NCBI RefSeq assembly: GCF_007746075.1
Contig: NZ_CP036339.1
Location: forward strand, 1,574,856-1,638,855
Origin: Lacipirellula limnantheis
GTDB lineage: Bacteria > Planctomycetota > Planctomycetia > Pirellulales > Lacipirellulaceae
Reading direction: 5' to 3'
Length of the DNA: 64,000 bases
The translations under genes were made by a program, and so were the position numbers. The notes under the pieces were generated by a model, which was not told where the DNA came from, did no database searches, and was given only the letters and a program-made list of their open reading frames with translations. This document shows positions 1 through 9,937 of the stretch, piece by piece (position 1 is the stretch's first letter; every line of letters begins with the position of its first letter).

Positions 1-122
1 CAGCGGCCCAACGCCTGGCGAATTTCTAGTATGGCGATCAAACGAACTTCAGCCTAGGAATCGTCGCGGACGAGGGTCGAAGGGCAAGCCCTTTCCTTGC
101 GATTCGGGTACGGCTTTGCGGT

Positions 123-1439
123 CTAGGCCGATTCGCCGGGCTTTTTACCGCTTTCGAAGTACCAGTCGGGAGGCAAAATCGTGTCTTTGCCCACCACGAT
201 GATGCCGTCCCGGATCGTGCAATGGTCGTTCGACACATCGTCGAACTGGGCGTCGTTGATGATCCGCACGCGCTGCCCGATTCGACAATTCTTGTCGATG
301 ATCGCCCCCTCGATCACCGCGCCGGCGCCAATCCCCATCGGCGGCTCGTCGGCGAAATCGCTTGCCGCCACCGCCTCCGGCGACTCGTAGAAGTCGGCGC
401 CCATCAGAATCGAATTGCGTATCGTCACGTCGCGCCCAATGCGGCAGCGGAGGCCGATGACGCTGTTCTCGATCCGCGCGCCAGGCTCGATGATGCAGCC
501 GTCGGAAATAAGGCTGCCGGTCACCATGGCCCCGTCGATGCGCGACGGGGGCAGGAAGCGGGGCCGGGTGTAAATCGGCGCCGCGGCGTCGTTCATGTCG
601 AACGGCGGGTTCTGCTGCGCGAGTTGGAGGTTCGCCTCGTAGAACGAGCCGATCGTGCCGATGTCTTCCCAATAGCCGTCGAAGAGATGAACTTGGACCC
701 GGCGCGTGCCAATGGCGTGGGGGAAGACCTCGCGGCCAAAATCTTGGTGGTTGTCCTGCGCCAGCATCTCGGCGAGCACCTTCGCGCTGAAGACGTAGAT
801 GCCCATGCTCGCCAGACAATCGCGCCCGCCGCTGCCAACGCCGCGGGCGTCGATCCAGCCCGGATCCATGCGCACCGGGGCGATTTGCTCTTCGGTCTTT
901 GGCTTTTCGACGAACCCTTCGACTTGCCCGGAGTGGTCGGCCCGCATGATCCCCATCGCCGACGCCTCGCTCGCGTGGACCGGCTTGGCAGCGATCGTGA
1001 TGTCGGCCTTCGTATCGATGTGGGTCTGAATCATCGCGGCGAGATCCATCCGGTAGAGCTGGTCGCCGGAGAGGATCACGACGTAGTCGACGCCCAACTG
1101 CGTGAAGTAGCGCAGATGCTTCCGCACGGCGTCGGCGGTTCCCTGGTACCAGCCCGTGCCTTCCGACATGGTGAGTTGGGCTGCGAGAATTTCGACAAAT
1201 CCGCCGCTGAAGTTGTCGAACCGGTAGGTGCCGCGAATGTGGCGATGGAGGCTGACCGACAAGAACTGCGTCAACACATAGATGCGGTTCAGGCCGCTAT
1301 TGAGGCAGTTCGAGATCGGAATGTCGATCAGCCGATACTTGCCGGCCAGCGGCACCGCCGGCTTCGAGCGATAGTTGGTCAGCGGCTGCAACCGCGTCCC
1401 CTGTCCGCCGCCTAGTACGACTGCTACCGCATTCTTCAT
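123..1439 (-). CDS. glgC: Glucose-1-phosphate adenylyltransferase
   Basis: Makes ADP-glucose from glucose-1-phosphate and ATP, the committed step of bacterial glycogen synthesis, in the cytoplasm. The N-terminus carries the nucleotidyltransferase signature GGGQGTRLQPLT, followed by WYQGTADAV and a sugar-binding GFVEKPK segment. The C-terminal third shows the hexapeptide-rich left-handed beta-helix expected of GlgC (GAVIEGAIIDKNCRIG). Length is 438 aa, normal for the family. The frame is open for 20 more codons upstream, but ATG at 1439 is preferred: it gives the MKNAVAVVLGGG start usual in the family and has AAGGAAA a few bases upstream. The gene stands alone, and no other glycogen gene is in view. 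An inverted-repeat cluster lies immediately upstream. Confidence 0.96.
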   Translation of the reverse strand: MKNAVAVVLGGGQGTRLQPLTNYRSKPAVPLAGKYRLIDIPISNCLNSGLNRIYVLTQFLSVSLHRHIRGTYRFDNFSGGFVEILAAQLTMSEGTGWYQGTADAVRKHLRYFTQLGVDYVVILSGDQLYRMDLAAMIQTHIDTKADITIAAKPVHASEASAMGIMRADHSGQVEGFVEKPKTEEQIAPVRMDPGWIDARGVGSGGRDCLASMGIYVFSAKVLAEMLAQDNHQDFGREVFPHAIGTRRVQVHLFDGYWEDIGTIGSFYEANLQLAQQNPPFDMNDAAAPIYTRPRFLPPSRIDGAMVTGSLISDGCIIEPGARIENSVIGLRCRIGRDVTIRNSILMGADFYESPEAVAASDFADEPPMGIGAGAVIEGAIIDKNCRIGQRVRIINDAQFDDVSNDHCTIRDGIIVVGKDTILPPDWYFESGKKPGESA

Positions 1440-1468
1440 GGGAGATTTCCTTCGATGAATTGCTTTTT

Positions 1469-1690
1469 CACCGCCAAGAGCGCCAAGCAAGAACGCCAAG
1501 GGGGGGATTTAGTTTAACCACGACGGCGCGACGAGCACGACGAAAAAAGCAGACAATGGAGCGAAGCGTACGAACCTTTCCAAGCTCTCCCCTCGTCGTG
1601 TGCGTTGTGCCGTTGTGGTTCAATCTCATCCGAATTTACCTTAGCGTCCTTGGCGTCCTTGGCGGTTCAATTCTTTATTGTGAAAAGTTA
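1469..1690. repeat. Nested inverted-repeat element (CGCCAAG / CCACGACGG family)
   Basis: Between leuS and glgC there are two nested pairs of imperfect inverted repeats. The outer arms contain CACCGCCAAGAGCGCCAAG near 1471 and, in reverse complement, CCGCCAAGGACGCCAAGGAC near 1640-1665. The inner arms are AACCACGACGGCGCGACGAG near 1516 and the complement of a CGTCGTGTGCGTTGTGCCGT stretch near 1593-1620. The inner arm matches the repeats that flank the GxxExxY gene at 5926-6417, so this looks like a solo copy without the gene. No ORF is convincing inside it. Confidence 0.75.
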
Positions 1691-1695
1691 GTCGA

Positions 1696-4350
1696 TCACT
1701 TCACTGCGAAAATTACCAAGCGGCCGGGAACCACTTTTTCCTGTGTTAGCGTCTTCCCGGCGATCTGCTCCGCCACCTTGGGCTCAGCCTTGGCCGTCGC
1801 AAGAATTGTTCCGTTGTCGGCGTCGGCCGCCACGTTGATCTTGCCGCGAACTTTGCCGTTCACTTGCACTGCCAATTCGATCGACGACTCGATCAGCAGC
1901 GACTCGTCGAACTTCGGCCATGGTTCGTACGCGAGCGACTTGGCATGGCCGAGCGCTTGCCACAGTTCCTCGCCCGCGTGCGGGGCAAACGGCGACAGCA
2001 GCAGGACGAATGGCTCCATGCAGGCCCGCGGGCGCCGTTCCTGCTTGGTGAAGAAGTTGGTGAACTCCATCATCCGGGCGATCGCCGTGTTGAACGAGAG
2101 CTTCGCGACGTCTTCGGTGACTGCTTTGATCGTTTTGTGGAGGACGCGCAACTCGTCGGCGTTCGGGGCGTCATCGGTGATCGCGGGGCTGAGGGCCATT
2201 TCTTCCGCCCTGTCATCGACAATCATCCGCCAAGCACGACCGAGGAAATCGCGAACGCCATTGACCCCATTCATGTTCCAAGGCTTGGTGGCTTCCAGCG
2301 GTCCCATGAACATTTCATAGAGTCGCAGCGCGTCGGCGCCATATTCCTTCACCACCTCGTCGGGGTTGATGACATTGCCGCGGCTCTTCGACATCTTCTC
2401 GTTGTTTTCACCGAGAATCATCCCCTGATTCACCAGCTTCTGGAACGGCTCGACCGTGCTCACGACGCCGCGGTCGTAGAGGACCTTGTGCCAAAAGCGG
2501 GCGTACAGCAGATGCAGCACCGCATGCTCGGCGCCGCCGATGTAGAGGTCGATCGGCATCCACGCCTTTTCGATGGCGGGGTCGATCGGCGCCTGCGTGT
2601 TCGTCGGATCGAGGAACCGCAGGTAGTACCAGCAGCTGCCGGCCCACTGCGGCATCGTGTTCGTTTCTCGTTTGTACTTTACGCCGTCGATTGTCGGGTA
2701 GAGCCATTCGTCGGGCGCCTTATCAAGCGGCGGCTCGGGGCGGCCGTGCGGCTTGAAGTCGTCGAGGTGGGGCAGATCGACCGGAAGTTGGTCTTCCGGC
2801 ACGGCGCGGACGCGGCCGGTCTTCTCGCCGGCGGCGTCGAGCTCGTGGAGAATCGGGAACGGCTCGCCCCAGAATCGCTGCCGGCTGAAGAGCCAGTCGC
2901 GGAGCTTGTAGTTGACCGCTTCGCGACCGACGCCCTGTTCTTCGAGGTCGGCGATGATCTTGCGCTTGAACTCCGCGGTGCGAAGTCCGTTGTACTTGCC
3001 CGAGTTGACGGCCACGCCCTCGCCGCCGAAATAGCGGCGGCCGTCGAGCACTTCGTTACGCTCCGCCGGCGGCAGCGCGTCGCCTGGATCGACGACCGCT
3101 TCGATCGGCAGGCCGAATTGCTTAGCGAACTCGAAGTCGCGCTCGTCATGCGCCGGCACCGCCATGATGGCGCCGGTCCCGTACGAGGCGAGAACGTAGT
3201 CGGCGACCCAGATCGGAACGTGCTCGTCGTTCACCGGATTCACCGCGTAACTGCCGGTGAAGACGCCCGTCTTTTCCTTCGAGAGTTCGGTTCGCTCCAG
3301 GTCGCTCTTGCGGGCGGCCTGTTCGCGGTAGGCCTGCACCTTGGCCGCTTCTTCCTTTTTCGTCAGGCGATCGATGAGCGGATGTTCCGGCGCGATCACC
3401 ATGTAGGTGGCGCCAAAGAGGGTGTCGGGCCGCGTCGTGTAGATGTCGAGGCTCTCCTCGATGCGAATCTCGGTGGTGACGAAAAGGGATTCGGTCGTCC
3501 CCTCTTCATCGGGCACGAGCACGTCTTGGACGCCGGGGAGCGTAAAGTAAACCTCCGCTCCCGTGCTGCGGCCGATCCAGTTCCGCTGCAATGCCTTGAT
3601 CCCGTCGTGCCAGTCGAGGCCGTCGAGGTCTTTCTCCAACCGGTCGGCATACGCGGTGATCCGGAGCATCCACTGCCGCAGCGGCATGCGAACCACCGGG
3701 TGGCCGCCGCGCTCGCTCTTGCCGTCGATCACCTCCTCGTTGGCGAGGACCGTCCCCAGGGCAGGGCACCAGTTCACAGGCGCCGAGCTTTGGTAGGCGA
3801 GGCGCCGCTCGTCCTGGTAGTCGCGCACGGCGTCGGCGCCGGCGGCCTGCACCCCGTCCGGAATCGGCAATTCACTAATCGGCCGACCCTTCTGCAACTC
3901 CGCATCGAACCAGGTGTCGTAAATCTGCAGGAAGATCCACTGCGTCCATTTGAAGTACGCCACGTCGGTCGTAGCGATCTCACGGCCCCAGTCGTAACTG
4001 AAGCCCAAGCTCTTGAGCTGCCGGCGGAAGGTCGAGATGTTCTTCTCGGTCTGGATCCGCGGGTGGACGCCGGTCTTGATGGCGTGTTCTTCCGCCGGGA
4101 GGCCGAAGCTATCGAACCCCATCGGGTGGACGACGCTCTTCCCTTGCATGCGGGCGGCCCGGCAGACGATGTCGGTCGCCGTGTACCCTTCGGGATGGCC
4201 GACATGGAGGCCATCGCCGCTGGGGTAGGGAAACATGTCGAGGGCGTAGAGCTTTGGGCCCGTCGGCATCTTCGGGGCGGCGAACGTTGCGTGCTGCTCC
4301 CAATAGGCTTGCCACTTTGGTTCGATCGCTGCAGGGTTATAGCGTGGCAT
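1696..4350 (-). CDS. leuS: Leucyl-tRNA synthetase
   Basis: Charges tRNA-Leu with leucine. The 884-aa protein is a class I synthetase. It has the HVGH form of the HIGH motif within [16 protein letters not shown] near residue 50, a CP1 editing domain with the [12 protein letters not shown] segment, and [16 protein letters not shown] near residue 640. It ends in the anticodon-binding and C-terminal domains. The open frame continues far upstream, antisense to hom, but that extension has no homology to LeuRS and is discounted. ATG at 4350 gives the canonical [14 protein letters not shown] start. It is divergent from hom across about 270 bp. Confidence 0.97.
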   Translation of the reverse strand: MPRYNPAAIEPKWQAYWEQHATFAAPKMPTGPKLYALDMFPYPSGDGLHVGHPEGYTATDIVCRAARMQGKSVVHPMGFDSFGLPAEEHAIKTGVHPRIQTEKNISTFRRQLKSLGFSYDWGREIATTDVAYFKWTQWIFLQIYDTWFDAELQKGRPISELPIPDGVQAAGADAVRDYQDERRLAYQSSAPVNWCPALGTVLANEEVIDGKSERGGHPVVRMPLRQWMLRITAYADRLEKDLDGLDWHDGIKALQRNWIGRSTGAEVYFTLPGVQDVLVPDEEGTTESLFVTTEIRIEESLDIYTTRPDTLFGATYMVIAPEHPLIDRLTKKEEAAKVQAYREQAARKSDLERTELSKEKTGVFTGSYAVNPVNDEHVPIWVADYVLASYGTGAIMAVPAHDERDFEFAKQFGLPIEAVVDPGDALPPAERNEVLDGRRYFGGEGVAVNSGKYNGLRTAEFKRKIIADLEEQGVGREAVNYKLRDWLFSRQRFWGEPFPILHELDAAGEKTGRVRAVPEDQLPVDLPHLDDFKPHGRPEPPLDKAPDEWLYPTIDGVKYKRETNTMPQWAGSCWYYLRFLDPTNTQAPIDPAIEKAWMPIDLYIGGAEHAVLHLLYARFWHKVLYDRGVVSTVEPFQKLVNQGMILGENNEKMSKSRGNVINPDEVVKEYGADALRLYEMFMGPLEATKPWNMNGVNGVRDFLGRAWRMIVDDRAEEMALSPAITDDAPNADELRVLHKTIKAVTEDVAKLSFNTAIARMMEFTNFFTKQERRPRACMEPFVLLLSPFAPHAGEELWQALGHAKSLAYEPWPKFDESLLIESSIELAVQVNGKVRGKINVAADADNGTILATAKAEPKVAEQIAGKTLTQEKVVPGRLVIFAVK

Positions 4351-4620
4351 TGCGGGAGTTTTCGTCGCGGGCAGATGTAATGAGGTAGGTCGTCCAAGGA
4401 GCGAGCCGGTCCGTCCCGGCCACGGCGAACGGAGGTTCCGCCCGCCAAGAACGACCGATTCTACTCGCCCCGCCAAGCGGCGCAAACCAGTCGCCCGTTG
4501 ACGTTTGCGCACCTTACGATTTACCATGTCGTGCTTGTTTCGACCCGAACGCCACCCCCTGGTAGGGCTGTCCTCAACGCAGCCGCCTCCCGCGCCACTG
4601 TCCTGCCCGCACGCCGCCCC

Positions 4621-5916
4621 ATGGAAAAAACCAAAGTCGCCATCATTGGTCTCGGCACCGTCGGCAGCGGCGTCGCCCGTCTGTTGCTGGATCATGGCGA
4701 CCGCACCGCTCGCCATGCCGGCCGGATTCTGTGGCTGGAGAAGGGAGTGGTCCGCGATCTGAAAAAGGCCCGCGACTGCGACTTGCCGGCCGGGGTGCTC
4801 ACCGAAAACGTTGATGAAGTGATCAACAACCCGGAGATCAAGGTCGTCGCCCACTTGGTGGGGGGCTTGGAGCCGGCGCGGACGATCATGCTGAAGCTGC
4901 TCGAAAGCGGCAAGGACGTCGTCACCGCGAACAAGGCGCTCCTGGCTGAACACGGAGCGGAGTTGTTCGACCGCGCCCGCGAACTCGGACGGTCGATCGC
5001 GTTTGAGGCATCGGTCGCCGGCGGCATTCCAATCATTGCCAACATCAGCACCTGCCTCTCGGCCAACCAGATTGTTTCGCTCCACGGCATCCTCAACGGC
5101 ACCAGCAACTTCATCCTCTCGAAGATGAGCGACGAAGGGGCTCCCTACGCCACGGTGCTGGCCGAAGCCCAGCGGCTCGGCTATGCCGAGGCCGACCCAA
5201 CGATGGACGTCGACGGCAGCGACGCCGCCCAGAAACTGGCGATCCTTGCGCAACTCGCCTTTGGCGCCCGCGTCGACTGGAAGGACATTCCGCGAGTCGG
5301 CATCGACAAGCTCGACGTGGCCGACGTGCGCTACGCCAAGGAGTTGGGTTACCGCATTAAACTGCTGGCGACCGCCGATATGGTGGACGACTATTTGGAA
5401 CTCGACGTGTCGCCCGCACTCGTCGGCACCGGCAGCCCGCTGGCGGAGGTGAGCGGTCCCTTCAACGCGATTCGCTTGAAAGGCGACGCCGTTGGTCCGC
5501 TCTTCTACTTCGGCCAAGGCGCCGGACAGATGCCGACCGCCTCCGCCGTGGTGGCCGACATGATCGACACGGCCGTCGGCAGGACGGCGATCACGTTCCG
5601 CACGTTGGAACTTTGGTCGAACCGCCAGGCCCGCGTCACGACGGCTCCGAACGACGCCGCGCGAGCGAAGTTCTACCTGCGAGTGATGGTCAAGGACACG
5701 CCAGGCGTGCTGGCCCAGGTGGCCACGGTGCTCGGCAAGCACGACATTTCGATTGCCTCGGTGCTGCAGCACGAACCGTTGCTGCAAGAGGGGATCGTGC
5801 CGCTGATCATTATGACGCATGAAACGAGCGAAGGGGCCGCGGCGCGAGCTTGCGAGGAAATCGACAAACTCGCCAACGTGCGCGGCGAGACGGTCCGCAT
5901 GTGGGTGAGAGACTGA
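4621..5916 (+). CDS. hom: Homoserine dehydrogenase
   Basis: Reduces aspartate-4-semialdehyde to homoserine with NAD(P)H, at the branch to threonine and methionine. The 431-aa protein has the Rossmann motif [13 protein letters not shown] at the N-terminus, [10 protein letters not shown], and the family signature GGIPII...[13 protein letters not shown]-terminal ACT domain starts at [17 protein letters not shown] and is probably the threonine-feedback site. ATG at 4621 gives [15 protein letters not shown]. An upstream in-frame extension to 4498 lacks homology. It heads a cluster with the apgM-like gene and lysC, now interrupted by the GxxExxY insertion. Confidence 0.96.
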   Translation: MEKTKVAIIGLGTVGSGVARLLLDHGDRTARHAGRILWLEKGVVRDLKKARDCDLPAGVLTENVDEVINNPEIKVVAHLVGGLEPARTIMLKLLESGKDVVTANKALLAEHGAELFDRARELGRSIAFEASVAGGIPIIANISTCLSANQIVSLHGILNGTSNFILSKMSDEGAPYATVLAEAQRLGYAEADPTMDVDGSDAAQKLAILAQLAFGARVDWKDIPRVGIDKLDVADVRYAKELGYRIKLLATADMVDDYLELDVSPALVGTGSPLAEVSGPFNAIRLKGDAVGPLFYFGQGAGQMPTASAVVADMIDTAVGRTAITFRTLELWSNRQARVTTAPNDAARAKFYLRVMVKDTPGVLAQVATVLGKHDISIASVLQHEPLLQEGIVPLIIMTHETSEGAAARACEEIDKLANVRGETVRMWVRD

Positions 5917-5925
5917 ACGAATGAA

Positions 5926-5960
5926 ATTGAACCACGACGGCACCACGTACACGACGGAAA
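5926..5960. repeat. Left inverted repeat flanking the GxxExxY gene
   Basis: Begins ATTGAACCACGACGGCACCA and ends ACGTACACGACGGAAA. It is an imperfect inverted copy of 6383-6417. The two arms bracket the GxxExxY gene exactly between hom and the apgM-like gene. Confidence 0.8.
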
Positions 5961-5982
5961 ACAAGAAACGGGAGCGATCGAA

Positions 5983-6372
5983 GTGATTGAGCCCATCCCT
6001 CAGTCCACGGAAGAGGCAGCTACTCGTTTTCTGGATGCAGCGTTCAACCTTCATCGCGAGTTAGGACCAGGGTTACTAGAGTCTGTGTATGAAGCCTGCG
6101 TCTGCCATGAATTGACGCTGATGGGAGTTCCATTTCAGCGACAAGTTAGCGTGCCGGTTAGTTATCGAGGCTTTCAGATTGAGTCCGGGTTGCGATTGGA
6201 CTTACTTGTGGCAGATGAGGTTGTCGTTGAGCTCAAATCAATAGATGCTCTTCTACCGATTCACGAGGCACAGTTACTCACGTACTTGAAAATCACCAAG
6301 AAGCGAGTTGGGATTTTAGTCAACTTCAACGTGCCATTGCTCAAGCAGGGCATCAAACGCATCGCTCTCTGA
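5983..6372 (+). CDS. GxxExxY family protein
   Basis: A 129-aa protein carrying the defining GPGLLESVY pattern (G..E..Y), preceded by AAFNLHREL and followed by [17 protein letters not shown]. The spacing of D and the E-x-K in VVELKS resembles a PD-(D/E)XK nuclease fold, which is the usual suggestion for the family. Its function is not established. The start is GTG at 5983 with GGGAGCG upstream. Base use is clearly lower in GC and richer in ATG/TTA/AAA-type codons than hom and apgM on either side. Inverted repeats flank it. Together these suggest a recently acquired unit dropped into an amino-acid biosynthesis cluster. Confidence 0.9.
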   Translation: MIEPIPQSTEEAATRFLDAAFNLHRELGPGLLESVYEACVCHELTLMGVPFQRQVSVPVSYRGFQIESGLRLDLLVADEVVVELKSIDALLPIHEAQLLTYLKITKKRVGILVNFNVPLLKQGIKRIAL

Positions 6373-6382
6373 ATCCTTTGCA

Positions 6383-6417
6383 TTTCCGTCGTGTCCGTCG
6401 TGTCGTCGTGGTGAGAA
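6383..6417. repeat. Right inverted repeat flanking the GxxExxY gene
   Basis: Begins TTTCCGTCGTGTCCGTCGTG. Its reverse complement (CTCACCACGACG...GGACACGACGGAAA) aligns with 5926-5960 over about 30 bases with a few mismatches. Confidence 0.8.
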
Positions 6418-6428
6418 ACTAAAGAACT

Positions 6429-7646
6429 ATGAAATACGCCATCATTATCCCCGACGGCGCCGCCGACGAGCCGCAGGAATCGCTGGGGGGCAAGACGCCG
6501 CTGGAGGCGGCCCACACGCCCGCGATGGACGCGCTGGTCGCGGCCGGGGTCATTGCTCGCGCTTGTCACACGCCGAAGTCGCTGCCGGCTGGTTCCGAAG
6601 TGGGCAATATGAGCCTCCTGGGCTACGATCCGCTGAAGAATTTCACTGGCCGTGCGCCGATTGAAGCGGCCGCGCAGGGGATTGAGCTCGGCGCCGAGGA
6701 TTGGGCCGTCCGCTGCAATCTGGTCACCGTCGAAGACCAGGTGATGCGCGATTTTACCGCTGATCACATCAGCACCGAGGAAGCGACCAAGCTGCTGGCG
6801 ACGATGCAGGAGTACGTCGCCGCCGATACCGATCTCGCCGACGTGATCCATTTTGTTCCGGGAGTCAGCTACCGCAACCTGATGATTTGGCGGGGAGTGA
6901 GCCAGGCGGCGCCCTTCAGCATGGAGACCCGCGCCACGCCGCCGCACGATTTGACCGACAAGTCGATCACCGAGGATTTTCCCCGCGGTCCCGGCAGCGA
7001 CGTGCTCGTTTCGCTGATGGAGAAGTCGGTCGAACTGTTTAAGGATCACCCGGTGAACGTCGTGCGCCAGGGCTACGGAAAATTGCCGGCAACCAACGTC
7101 TGGCTGTGGGGACTCGGCCGAGCGCCGACGCTGGAGCGATTCGATCTCGCCTACGGCGTGCACGGCGCGATGATCACCGCCGTCGACCTGCTCCGCGGGC
7201 TCGCGACGCTGGTCGGGTGGAAGCGAATCGAAGTCGAGGGGGCGACTGGTTATATCGACACCGATTACGCCGCGAAGGGGCGTGCGGCGATTGCGGCGCT
7301 CGACGACGTCGATCTTATCTGCGTCCACATCGAGGCCCCAGACGAAGCCTCGCACCAGGGCGACGTGAAGGAGAAGGTGAAGGCGATCGAGGAGATCGAC
7401 CGCCACGTCGTCGCCCCGCTCGTCGAAGCGCTGAAGGCTCGCGGCGATTATCGCGTGATGATCTCGCCCGATCATCCCACGTTTGTGCGGACGAAGACGC
7501 ACACGCACGGCGACGTACCCGTCGCCATGGCCGGAACGGGCATCAAGCCCGATGAGTTTACTAGCTATGGCGATACGAACGCGGCGAAGTCGTCGCTCGC
7601 TTTCGACGAAGGTTGGCGTGCGATGGAATGGTTCATCAAGAAGTGA
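6429..7646 (+). CDS. ApgM-type phosphoglycerate mutase-like protein; candidate homoserine kinase
   Basis: A 405-aa member of the alkaline-phosphatase/iPGM superfamily, archaeal (ApgM) type. It starts MKYAIIIPDGAADEP with a metal-binding Asp. It contains the serine motif GSEVGNMSLLGYDP, which provides the phosphoryl-transfer serine, and metal-ligand segments near HIEAPDEASHQGD and SPDHPT. Canonically this family interconverts 2- and 3-phosphoglycerate. A subfamily sitting with hom and lysC has been proposed to act as homoserine kinase where ThrB is absent. Here it lies between hom (282 bp from its own neighbour, the GxxExxY insertion, included in a 512-bp gap) and lysC (30 bp downstream), which favours the kinase role. 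The fold is clear; the substrate is inferred from context. Confidence 0.88.
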   Translation: MKYAIIIPDGAADEPQESLGGKTPLEAAHTPAMDALVAAGVIARACHTPKSLPAGSEVGNMSLLGYDPLKNFTGRAPIEAAAQGIELGAEDWAVRCNLVTVEDQVMRDFTADHISTEEATKLLATMQEYVAADTDLADVIHFVPGVSYRNLMIWRGVSQAAPFSMETRATPPHDLTDKSITEDFPRGPGSDVLVSLMEKSVELFKDHPVNVVRQGYGKLPATNVWLWGLGRAPTLERFDLAYGVHGAMITAVDLLRGLATLVGWKRIEVEGATGYIDTDYAAKGRAAIAALDDVDLICVHIEAPDEASHQGDVKEKVKAIEEIDRHVVAPLVEALKARGDYRVMISPDHPTFVRTKTHTHGDVPVAMAGTGIKPDEFTSYGDTNAAKSSLAFDEGWRAMEWFIKK

Positions 7647-7676
7647 AAACGTTTGCCCAAAGGGTTCAACTAACAC

Positions 7677-9455
7677 ATGTCGCTCATCGTGCAGAAGTTT
7701 GGCGGCACCAGCGTCGCCACTAGTGAAAAGATCATGGGCGCCGCGCGCAAGGCGATCCGCGCCCAGCAGCAGGGGCACCAGGTGGTGATGGTCGTCAGCG
7801 CCATGGGCAAGCAGACCGACGTGCTGGTCGATCTCGCTCGGCAGATCACCGAGCAGCCCCCGGCGCGGGAGATGGACATGCTCCTCTCGACCGGCGAGCA
7901 GGTGAGCGTCGCCCTGATGGCGATGGCGATCCACGCCCTCGGCGGGCAGGCGGTGAGCCTCACCGGCGGCCAGATTGGCATCAAGACCGATAGCTCCCAC
8001 ACGAAGGCCCGCATCCAGTCGATTTCGTCCGAGCGGATGCGGAAGCATCTCGACGATGGCCACATCGTCATCGCGGCCGGGTTCCAAGGAGTCGACGACG
8101 ATTACAACATCACGACCCTGGGTCGCGGCGGCAGCGACACCACCGCCGTGGCGCTGGCCGCCGTGCTGCGCGCCGATTCTTGCGAGATCTACACCGACGT
8201 CGACGGCGTTTTCACCACCGACCCGCGGATCGTCCCCTCGGCCCGCAAGATGGAACGGGTAAGCCACGACGAAATGCTCGAACTCGCCAGTTTGGGCGCC
8301 GGCGTGATGCACAGCCGTTCGATCGAGTTCGGCAAGAAGTTCGACGTACCGATCCACGTCCGCAACAGCGCGAGCTTCAGCGACGAACCAGGATCGATCA
8401 TCGGGAACCTGCCGGAGAGCAGCGACCGCGCGGTGAGCGGCTGCGCCTTGACGAAGAACGAAGCCCGGATCTCCCTCACGGGCGTCCCCGACAAGCCGGG
8501 GACGATGCACCGCATCTTCTCGCGGCTGGCGACGGTGAACATCGCGGTCGACATGATCGTCCAGAACATCGGGGCCGCCGGCGTCGCCGATATCGCGTTC
8601 ACGGTGCTCGAAACCGATCTCCCGGCGGCGCTCAAGACCGTCGGCGAAGCGGCGCGGGAACTCGGCGGCGAGGTGAGCCATGACGCCAACCTGTCGAAGG
8701 TTTCCGTCGTCGGCCTCGGCATGGCCACCCAAACCGGCGTCGCCGATCGGATGTTCCGCGCGTTGGCGGACGCCCGAGTGAACATTCAAGCGATCTCCAC
8801 CAGCCAGATCAAGATCTCCGCGCTGGTCGAGCGGGCCCAGGGGATGGAGGCCCTGCGAGCGGTGCACGACGAGTTCGAACTCGAGAAGCCGCCGCAGTCG
8901 CGGGCGAGCTTCGGCGACGGCGCGACGAAGGTCGAGCGTCCCAGTCCGGTCGACGTCGTGTCGCGACTGCAGCGGATGGAGGATCTGACGATCGACGACA
9001 TCCGTCTCGACCAGACGCAGGGCCGGATCACGATCTCGCAGCTGCCCGATTCGCCTGGGATCGCCGCTGAAATTTTCGAAGCGGTGGCCGCCGAAAGTCT
9101 GCTGGTCGACATGATTGTCCAGGGCGCCGGCCGCGACGGGCTGGCGAACCTCAGCTTCACTGTGCCGCGCGACGCGGTGCTGCAAGCGGTCGGGGTGGCG
9201 ATGGACGCCGCCGATCGCCTGGGATGCGGCCCGGTGAGCAGCGACGCGACGATTGCGATTCTGAGCGTGTTCGGAGTGGGCATTCGGACGCACGTCGGCG
9301 TCGGCGCCCGGATGTTCAAAGCCCTGAGCGAAGCAGGGATCAACGTCGAGATGATCAACACTAGCGAAGTGCGGGTGAACGTCGTCGTGGCGGCGGATAA
9401 GGGCGAAGCGGGCCTGAAGGCCCTGCGGACGGCGTTCGCCGACGTGATGGGCTGA
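7677..9455 (+). CDS. lysC: Aspartate kinase with duplicated ACT regulatory region
   Basis: Phosphorylates aspartate, the first step to lysine, threonine and methionine. The KFGGTSVA nucleotide-binding motif is at the N-terminus, and the catalytic kinase domain runs to about residue 250. The protein is 592 aa, against roughly 400 for common forms, because the ACT pair is present twice. ACT-like segments start near residues 263 (RISLTGVPDKPG), 339 (SVVGLGMATQTGVA), 451 (RITISQLPDSPG) and 525 (ILSVFGVGIRTHVG), with a linker around 410-440. A four-ACT layout is known in cyanobacterial enzymes and suggests more elaborate allosteric control. It follows the apgM-like gene by 30 bp, so it is probably cotranscribed. 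Confidence 0.96.
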   Translation: MSLIVQKFGGTSVATSEKIMGAARKAIRAQQQGHQVVMVVSAMGKQTDVLVDLARQITEQPPAREMDMLLSTGEQVSVALMAMAIHALGGQAVSLTGGQIGIKTDSSHTKARIQSISSERMRKHLDDGHIVIAAGFQGVDDDYNITTLGRGGSDTTAVALAAVLRADSCEIYTDVDGVFTTDPRIVPSARKMERVSHDEMLELASLGAGVMHSRSIEFGKKFDVPIHVRNSASFSDEPGSIIGNLPESSDRAVSGCALTKNEARISLTGVPDKPGTMHRIFSRLATVNIAVDMIVQNIGAAGVADIAFTVLETDLPAALKTVGEAARELGGEVSHDANLSKVSVVGLGMATQTGVADRMFRALADARVNIQAISTSQIKISALVERAQGMEALRAVHDEFELEKPPQSRASFGDGATKVERPSPVDVVSRLQRMEDLTIDDIRLDQTQGRITISQLPDSPGIAAEIFEAVAAESLLVDMIVQGAGRDGLANLSFTVPRDAVLQAVGVAMDAADRLGCGPVSSDATIAILSVFGVGIRTHVGVGARMFKALSEAGINVEMINTSEVRVNVVVAADKGEAGLKALRTAFADVMG

Positions 9456-9460
9456 GCCGA

Positions 9461-9865
9461 CTAGCCGCCGTTGACGTCGTGCAGCACGTCTTCGTTGACG
9501 AAGATCGGGAGCGTCGGCTCGCAGGTCACCGCCACGGCAATGGCGTCGCTGGGGCGGGCGTCGATTTCGATCAGCTCCCCCTCGTGGCGGACGCGCAGGA
9601 CCGCATAGTAGATGTGGTCCTTCAGCTCGCTGATGACGACGTCCTGGAACTTGCCGCCCATCTGCTCGACGGCGCTCACCAACAGATCGTGCGTCAACGG
9701 CCGGGGCGATTCCTGCCGTTTGACGTGCCGGTCGATGCTGTTGGCCTCGAAGAGGCCAATGAGGATTGGAAAGGTGCGCGTGCCGTCGATTTCCTTGAGG
9801 TAGATGACCTGCTCGTTGTTGATCTCGCTGATGATAATGCGAGAGAGCTCCATCGCGACGGGCAT
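9461..9865 (-). CDS. Bifunctional nuclease (BFN, DUF151) domain protein
   Basis: A 134-aa protein from ATG 9865 with the BFN-domain core: VIYLKEIDGTRTFPILIGLFEA followed by a conserved HDLL segment and the ending IDARPSDAIAVAV. Members have been reported to have RNase/DNase activity in plants, but the bacterial role is unclear. The open frame runs upstream to 9937 through an arginine-rich stretch unlike the family. The ATG at 9865 has AGGA about ten bases before it. It converges on lysC with a 5-bp gap. Confidence 0.88.
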   Translation of the reverse strand: MPVAMELSRIIISEINNEQVIYLKEIDGTRTFPILIGLFEANSIDRHVKRQESPRPLTHDLLVSAVEQMGGKFQDVVISELKDHIYYAVLRVRHEGELIEIDARPSDAIAVAVTCEPTLPIFVNEDVLHDVNGG

Positions 9866-9937
9866 GGGAAGAACGTCCTGAAAGGCGGAGATCGTCGATC
9901 GTCGCCGGCGGCGGCGGTGATTGGGGGACGCCGGCAT

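Noticed and set aside
1..122. Partial gene at the left edge
   Set aside because: No reading frame in the first 122 bases shows any recognisable protein; it is probably downstream sequence of glgC.
4351..6054. Extension of the leuS frame antisense to hom
   Set aside because: Long open frame caused by GC-rich codon bias; no homology, while hom on the other strand is unmistakable.
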